NCBI GenBank assembly: GCA_025174535.1
Contig: JALBUN010000023.1
Location: 3,100,001 to 3,164,000 of the forward strand
Length of the DNA: 64,000 bases
DNA from: Cantharellus purpuraceus
Lineage: Eukaryota > Basidiomycota > Agaricomycetes > Cantharellales > Hydnaceae
Direction: 5' to 3'
Below are positions 57,945 to 64,000 of this stretch, piece by piece; the first letter of the stretch is position 1, and each line of letters opens with the position of its first letter. A program made the position numbers and the translations under genes. Under the pieces are notes generated by a model that saw only the letters and a program-made list of their open reading frames with translations, did not search any database and was not told where the DNA came from.

Positions 57945-58990
57945 GTGGACTGGGATAAAGTGACGACGAACAGTGCACTTAATGATAATTTCACGTCTAG
58001 CAGGGATCAGACCCAGAGAACTGCATTGGTTTCGGCAACCCAAAATATTGTGGTTTGCTTAGAAGCCGGTGCTTTCGACTTACCGGCGCTCGATTTGTCG
58101 AGATGCAGGATCCGACACAGTGGCATGTGAGCGTACCATAATATTGGTGTGCGATATTTCGTACCTGGAATCATTTTCTCTTAAACAGTTTCGTCAGCTG
58201 CGCAGAGCCTTGACTTTGGAGTGCTCTGATCAAGCATCCATGAGAAACAACGCGATAAGTAACGCAAATAACGACAAGAACGCTTTCCATGTGCAACTAT
58301 GATACACGTGCATCTTTCATAAATCTGGAATAGTCATTTGTCGATAATGAGTCAAGAAATCATTAGAGTCACTCTTACCTATGCATTCCGGATGCACTTT
58401 TTACAATAAGCATGACTGCTAATTGCATGAACGACCTCCTTGTTGGCCACAGCCATCGGTCTGGGAGGGACACAATACATGGATGAGTACTATGGTAAGC
58501 GCCGGTGCATAGCTCACAAAGTGGCCATTGTCCCCGCCAGTCGGCGAGAAGTCACCATCCCTCCGTTTCATGTTTGGCTGTATCAGACCACCATCTAAGT
58601 CAATGGTGAGCCAGTCTCCTAATGTTTTTGCATGAGACTCACCTGGTAACGGGCGCGATTCAGCCATCTGAAATCCGATGGACAGGAGTGTGATACAGAG
58701 TGCGTATAACGTGACGATCCGCATATTTCTTATACAAAGTGTAAGGAGTGTAGGAAGCAGGTCAGAAGTGGGTACGGTTAGATATTGTAACATATCAAAG
58801 GCTCCTGCTACCTTTTATGTGTACCTCCGTTGTCCGCAGACAGGGCAATCACTATAATCACGCATGGTATCGGCAACTGGCGGATTAGAGGTGGATATGA
58901 CCACTTGTGTGTCACCCCCAATTCGGCCGCTAGGATTGGCGACCGAGCGTCGCGCGTTGCGGATCGAAACATTTCCGACTACTAGTGCCT
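57945..58990. repeat. segmental duplication, copy C (direct)
   Basis: Begins with GAAGTGGACTGGGAT, which aligns with the last codons of the pyrophosphokinase gene at copy A, and continues through the shared TTTCACGTCTAGCAG and CGGCAACCC stretches, the peptide gene and its upstream region (ATGACCAC..TGTCACCC). Diverged overall, boundaries approximate. Confidence 0.7.
58419..58724 (-). CDS. tiny secreted peptide, copy C (66 aa)
   Basis: Exons 58724-58643, 58594-58518 and 58460-58419, introns 48 and 57 nt, phases consistent. Exon 1 is the same length as in copy A (82 nt) and encodes a near-identical signal peptide (MRIVTLYALCITLLSIGFQM then AES). Exon 2 is 77 nt instead of 11 and adds 22 residues with GGLIQPNMKRRDGDFSPTGG; KRR is a possible Kex2-type processing site. 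Exon 3 again gives the C-terminal DGCGQQGGRSCN. If the second intron is retained the frame continues for 19 more codons into the same C-terminal sequence. Function unknown; extracellular peptide inferred. Confidence 0.7.
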   Translation of the reverse strand: MRIVTLYALCITLLSIGFQMAESRPLPGESHAKTLGDWLTIDLDGGLIQPNMKRRDGDFSPTGGDNGHFVSYAPALTIVLIHVLCPSQTDGCGQQGGRSCN

Positions 58991-61894
58991 AACGAAGAGA
59001 TTCCCAGTGTGTGGATGATTTCGGAACACAGAGGGTATTCATAGAATGTCCTACTCGAATCGGTCTTTCTTCGTCCCATGCAAAGTCTCTAACAAGAAGT
59101 GTAGATCCCTCACGCGTGAGCCGGGTCCAAGAACCAATCAGGGAATTCTGATGCTCCCTCATTTAGACAGCTCCCACCTACCAATTTACTAATGGGTGTC
59201 CAATGGGGCTCGCACAATACCTCTATATCCATCATCGTATCAACCCGGCAAAACTTGAGAATATCCTTGTTGAAATATAGCTCTGATATGCCTAGTAACA
59301 CTTACTTTACAGTGAACAGCAACCACTTGGCACATAGAACACATGCCTAATCCTTTTCGATCGAAAACATTGGTGGTACTTATCTCTGCAAGCCGACATG
59401 CCACCGTGACGTTGTTGATACTGCGCACAAGTTCTGGCTGCCAGTGTGTGCCCCATCCTATTTGACTTTAGTAATATTTCAATGAAGATCACCACTTCGA
59501 GGCTTTCAACTCTCATGGGTTGCAAGCACAATTCAAACAGCCATGCGGAAAGGGAGGTCAGACGGATCCGTTGAGGATGTTCCGATCCGTTAGAATCTGC
59601 TTACCGTAAACTTGGCGCCGATTCCCCCGTTCTTGCTGCTCCCTCTAGCAACTTAATCCACACACGCCACATGCATTTCTCGCACACTGCTGAACATTCC
59701 CATTGTCATCGATCACTCCAGGGGATGCGCGTACGTTGCTGTCTGAATCCGAGGTGTACTCTGAGGCACGGTTATGGTATCGCCACCATCAACTAGTAGG
59801 GTGGATTTGAGGAAGGGTACGGCAGCTGAGGATATGTCCACAACATTGACAAAGACGAACGCCATCATGCCATCAAGCCTTAGGGAAATTTTTTCATCTT
59901 CGCTAATTTTCTTCCGGGCCATTTTGACCGTCTTGAGGTCAGATTTGCTCTTTTCTTGCCCAGGCATGGATTAATACAACCCAGCTCTCGTTCCACCGTC
60001 TGCCCCAACCTGTCAATGGCTCTAATTTTGTGACTTTCGCCCGTGCTCTCAGAATAGGCTCGATTTAAGATCCGGATTATTTTGACAATAATTTGACAGA
60101 CAGCACGACCTTTGGATCGGATGATACAAGTTTCTAAGTGCACCTGTTACCGTTACGGTATGACATCTTCGACCCTTTCTTCATCCTACTACCTATTCTT
60201 TTTACGCCTGCTCAAGTATCACACAGACTGTAGGACAATCGCATTCTCCGGAAAGCCCTGGCTCCCCCTCGCTTCCTTACTCTACGGTGCTCATCATCAG
60301 ACTTCACCCAGCCTCACACTACATTACACGAGTATCACACATTAAGCACCTTCTGCCCCTTGGTTCTCCCGGAAATGGGCTGCTAGTTAAGTTTTGGGGT
60401 CTACATTTGTCTGACCGAGGATCAGGTCCCAAACTCGGCCCTTATTGGCCCTACAGTGTATTGACAGTCAACTCACCATTGTATACGCAGGCATCGTGTA
60501 CATAGTATGGTCGCGGAAAGTTGATTACAGTAACCTGAGAGCTCTTGAGAGTCGCCTCGTGATTGCCGCTCCAAACTGTAAGTGGCTTTCGATAACGATA
60601 AATATAGCGAAAGCATGGAGTTGACCACTTCCCTACGGCAAGGCAGATAACACAGCCCTATTTCAGGTCTTCTACTCCATCGAACGATCCATGCCTCTTC
60701 ACACAGAAGTCATCCTGATCGGACGTCTCATGCACCTCTGTTAACAAACCAGCTACGTCATGCCATGGTCAAGGAACCACAGCTGTCAAAGCCTTGATTC
60801 CTTTAAAGAAACTCTTAGGCTATTGGCTTTTCCGAGAAGTCTCCCGGTTGATAATTATGCATATCTTCTGGACCCTGCACTCTCCCCTTTTCCACTCGTG
60901 GCTAGAGCCCCCGCAATTTCTGGATGTGGTAGACACCCGCTAGGGTACATAATTTTGATCTGAGGACTAGGCGTCTAACAGGTCAAAGCTAGCGCCACGC
61001 AGATGCTTCGGAAAAATGGTATCTACGCCCATCTCTACCCCCTCCGAAGACAGTCTCCGTACGCTGCAGGGCGCGAGCGGGGCGTGAGTTGATTTAGGAT
61101 TGGCAGGCAGCAGGATGTCCAATGCGACATATTTGGACACCATCATGTTGAACCACACAATTCAATTGGAACGACCCACCTTAACGGTGCGACACCACTA
61201 TCCAATGGTAAGGTGTAGTTAAATCTGCTCGACACCAACCCCAACGATCAGACCCCCAACCCCTCTCACTAGCCACCATCCAGGCACCCTAACCGTTCCG
61301 GTATGCCAGAAATAAGTATCGCTGATAGGTTTGTGCTACTCTGCCAGTTCAACTGAATAATGCCTGCCACTACTCGTTGCGTTGGTCCTCGTCAGGATCA
61401 GCACCGGCAGTGTACTAAGGCCCGATGTACAGCCACACCACGCTGCCTACAAAGTACTTTGTTCTTCTCCCTAGCAGCCTCAGATTAGACATTTCGACTC
61501 CTTGATTCCCTCGAACATGTTTGTCAGAGTATGAAACGTCGTGTGCATAGTAGTTAATTTCCAGACTTAGGACATAGCGTTGTTACACGTACACTCGCCA
61601 AGGCCAATGACTTTCGAGGCGATTCCAAATTGACGGCTCACATCATCGAATGATCCCTAACTGCGTTGATCATCAAGCCGCCCAGCCGCTGCAACAAGCG
61701 CAGGCACTGCCTGCATGAAACATATCCCTGGCATTGCCTTCTGAGATACATAATGCACGTACTGCAAGTACCTTGACGGGCAAACAATTGCTTGCCCCTT
61801 TCGAAGGGATATTCCACGTTCCGGAAAGTCTAGGCTGTCATACATCATTCCACTACAGGGCAGTAGCATCGCTAGGGCGTCAGCGATCTGTTAG
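58991..61894. other. 2.9-kb interval without a supportable gene
   Basis: Frames up to about 85 codons, none recognisable. A minus-strand frame at 59713-59967 contains DISSAAVPFLKSTLLVDGG but cannot be extended or assigned. No repeats with clear ends were noticed. Confidence 0.4.
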
Positions 61895-61901
61895 TATAAA
61901 T
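61895..61901 (+). promoter_or_regulatory. TATA box of the DUF6593 gene
   Basis: TATAAAT, 55 nt before the ATG at 61956, followed by a CT-rich leader (CATCTCTTTTCATTCATTC), a common core-promoter layout in these fungi. Confidence 0.55.
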
Positions 61902-61955
61902 CCTCGATCGAGCTGTGCCCACTGTCTTCATATATCCATCTCTTTTCATTCATTC

Positions 61956-62747
61956 ATGGCACCACCACCTCCTCCACCATCTAAACTTAAGCTCGTCTTC
62001 ACTACGACCTCGCTTCGCAACGTGACGGTTGCTACAGAGTCCGACGAGTACTACTACGAGATCGTCACGCCCAAGTGGGATGCTTTGAACACAAAGGTTC
62101 GAAGATTAGATCTCGATTCAGGGAAAATGTTGCCGGTTGCAGAGATGAAGAAGGAAGCTGGTATCTCGCAGTATACGGGCTTACGGTTCATAAATCCTGA
62201 AAAGGAAGAAACCGAGTTTATCCCCCCAGAGCAGTTTCTGTCGGAAGAAGATGGCAGGAAGATGTCAGCATTGTTTTTGCTTTTTGGGATCAGGAAATAT
62301 TCTGTGACTCAATTGGCGTTTTTACAGGCTAGGTAGCTTTGTTGGACAAGATGGTAAACATTATCAGTGGCGAGAAGCGAAGGGATCAATAGAGGTAAGC
62401 GCATTCAGAAGCCCAGCTTGAGCGATCTGAGCATGATGCATGACGGTTCACGCCGTGTAGCTCGTGGGAGCTGACAACCCAAAAGGCAAAACCCTGGCCG
62501 TGAGTGTTCTTGTCAACACGTCACAAAAACGTACTAAGCGTTGTCATTTAGCGTTTCCATAAGCACCATCGCCATCTAGGGGTGCTTCGCATGTCAGAGA
62601 AGCCGTATTTAGACGTCGATATGGAGCTAGCTGGGTCGATGACTGCTCTTATAGGTTCGTCTTGAGTCTTTCTCTGCGTCCTGGGATATGAACAAATTAA
62701 TTTATACAGTGAGCTTTTTGCTTGCTGAGGGAAAACGACGTCAATGA
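61956..62747 (+). CDS. DUF6593-domain protein
   Basis: A 184-residue protein from five exons: 61956-62263, 62328-62394, 62461-62499, 62552-62654 and 62710-62747, all phases consistent. It opens with MAPPPPPPSKLKLVFTT and shows the DUF6593 pattern of short beta strands: TSLRNVTVATESDEYYYEI, SFVGQDGKHYQWREAKGSIEL, a short KGKTLARFHKH and the apolar end MELAGSMTALIVSFLLAEGKRRQ. This family is abundant and multi-copy in Agaricomycetes; the fold resembles a compact beta domain and the function is unknown. The terminal apolar strand followed by Arg residues is characteristic. Start chosen at the first ATG after the TATA box and CT-rich leader. Confidence 0.88.
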
Positions 62748-63323
62748 GGGTATCTACTGCCAGCTTGAGGTCTGATTGCTGCTTTATGTTATGTTTATAC
62801 CTTATATGTCTCGGACTTTCTTTGAAATAGATGTTGAGTTTCATATTAGGTGGTGGCAACAGAAATGACAGTGCGATCGACAGCAGTGAACAGACATATG
62901 AAGACAATATACCTTGACGTGTCGTTGGCGCAGGTGCTATATTGCAAATGCTGGGACATGGGCACAAACCGATGAAAGCTTCGATACTGTCGTATGCCCG
63001 GGCAGGCAGTTGAGAAAGAGATCTTCTAGGAATGCTGTCAACCTGACATCAGAGTCAGCGATATACAAAGAGGACCAATGTACACGCTTTGGAAGAATAG
63101 GTGACTTGACTTAAGCTCTGGCGGAAGGTCAGCGTAATATCCCTAAATAAACCCAGATCCCACGCTGTAATGGTGATCACGAGTTCTCGAGTGAATTTGG
63201 GGAATTATATGATTGTAATAAAAGTCTTGTTCATGAACTTGCACATGAATAAGTCCAGGAAGTTGAAGACGACCACACGCCTACACGCGCCCCTTTCCAC
63301 AATTTTGTCCAAATAGCAGGACA
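62748..63323. other. intergenic interval
   Basis: 3' region of the DUF6593 gene and promoter of PER1. No recognisable content beyond that. Confidence 0.4.
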
Positions 63324-64000
63324 ATGACGCGAGGTGCTGCAGCGGTGTTGCTCTTTTCCTGTTTATTGCTACCCTCAGTAACCCTAGCTTCCTCAGGAGA
63401 TCGGGCTGCCGTGTTTCAAGCATGCGTCTCACGTTGCGAGCAGCAGATATGCTACCCTCCCAAGGGACCCGTGACCCTACCGTTGGCTCTTCGCCTCACA
63501 CGATGGACCTGCACAGGCGAATGCCAATACACGTGCATGCACGCCATCACAGACTACGCCATATCTACCCGTGACTATGTGCACCAATACTACGGAAAAT
63601 GGCCCTTTTGGAGATTTGCAGGCATGCAAGAGCCTGCATCTGTTCTGTTCTCGGTTTTAAACCTTTGCGCTCATATTCGCGGCCTTAGAACGGCTAATCG
63701 AGTGATTCCCAGTAGTCACCCTATCAAAATATTTTATGTGGGTTGGGGTTTCGTCAATGTGAATGCTTGGGTTTGGTCGGTCGTATTCCATACTCGGGGT
63801 ACTGTTACTCTTCTTCAGTCAGACGCCTACGAAATTGACCATCCAGTCAGATACTCCAGCAACCGAAAAGCTTGATTATTTCTCCGCCGGATTAGCGATT
63901 CTTTATTCTTTATTCTACACCATCGTTCGTCTCTTCCATTTGTACACCCCACCACAGCAACGTCTGGTTATATCCCATCCCTCAGCCCCAAGGTCTCTTT
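63324..64000 (+). CDS. PER1: PER1, GPI-lipid remodelling protein (3' truncated)
   Basis: ER membrane protein of the Per1/PGAP3 family, needed to remove the sn-2 acyl chain during GPI-anchor remodelling. Exons 63324-63798 and 63851 to beyond the window end; the 52-nt intron keeps frame and creates HTRDTPATEKLDYFSA, a conserved signature of the family. Also seen: signal peptide (MTRGAAAVLLFSCLLLPSVTLA), a Cys-rich luminal part (FQACVSRCEQQICY, WTCTGECQYTCMHAIT), YYGKWPFWRFAGMQEPASVLFSVLNL, and membrane segments including VGWGFVNVNAWVWSVVFHTR and AGLAILYSLFYTIVRLFHLY. The C-terminal membrane spans lie outside the window. Confidence 0.93.

Noticed and set aside
59713..59967. 84-codon minus-strand frame with VDGGDTITVPQ
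   Set aside because: Loosely resembles the end of a dehydrogenase, but no Rossmann motif, exons or neighbours support it.

Overview
The window looks like nuclear DNA of a mushroom-forming basidiomycete (Agaricomycetes). The evidence is dense short introns of about 45-75 nt with GT..AG or GC..AG ends, gene families typical of that group (DUF6593, DUF6697, a senescence-domain spartin-like protein, an intersectin-like Pan1 with SH3, DH and PH domains), and no bacterial-style operons. No rRNA, tRNA, CRISPR array or intact transposon was seen. All intron positions were inferred by eye from splice signals, reading-frame phase and remembered family conservation; none is backed by transcript data.

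Layout, left to right. 0.2-5.7 kb: an inositol-polyphosphate kinase (+), an HMG-box factor (-) and a senescence-domain protein (+). 5.7-14.0 kb: an 8.3-kb stretch with no supportable gene, lying between two convergent genes. 14.0-19.5 kb: WBP1 (-, oligosaccharyltransferase), ADK1 (+, adenylate kinase) and a Zn2Cys6 transcription factor (+). 19.5-23.3 kb: no supportable gene. 23.3-36.2 kb: four minus-strand genes in tandem, CDC73 (Paf1 complex), a 1,951-residue intersectin/Pan1-like scaffold, a DUF6697 protein and a 14-exon short-chain dehydrogenase. 36.3-40.8 kb: THI20 (+, only about 100 bp from the divergent dehydrogenase), an unrecognised conserved-looking protein (+) and an atypical cytochrome P450 (-). 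40.8-44.9 kb: no confident gene. 44.9-51.0 kb: an 832-residue SAM methyltransferase protein (-), and a divergent mitochondrial pair, SUV3 helicase (-) and ribosomal protein mS33 (+). 52.2-53.8 kb: a ribose-phosphate pyrophosphokinase (+) with a large insertion. 53.8-59 kb: a triplicated segment carrying a family of tiny three-exon genes for secreted peptides. 62-64 kb: a DUF6593 protein (+) and PER1 (+, cut by the window end).

Most genes are unrelated housekeeping functions, so no single pathway links them. The mitochondrial SUV3/mS33 pair and the dehydrogenase/THI20 pair may each share a promoter. The part most likely to be undescribed is the secreted-peptide family at 54-59 kb: a conserved signal peptide, a short variable middle and a C-terminal two-cysteine motif D-x-C-G-x-x-G-G-x-S-C-N, present as two apparently intact copies and one that has lost its start codon. 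A second notable feature is an excess of GC-AG introns, six of which fall between 23.7 and 38.9 kb.
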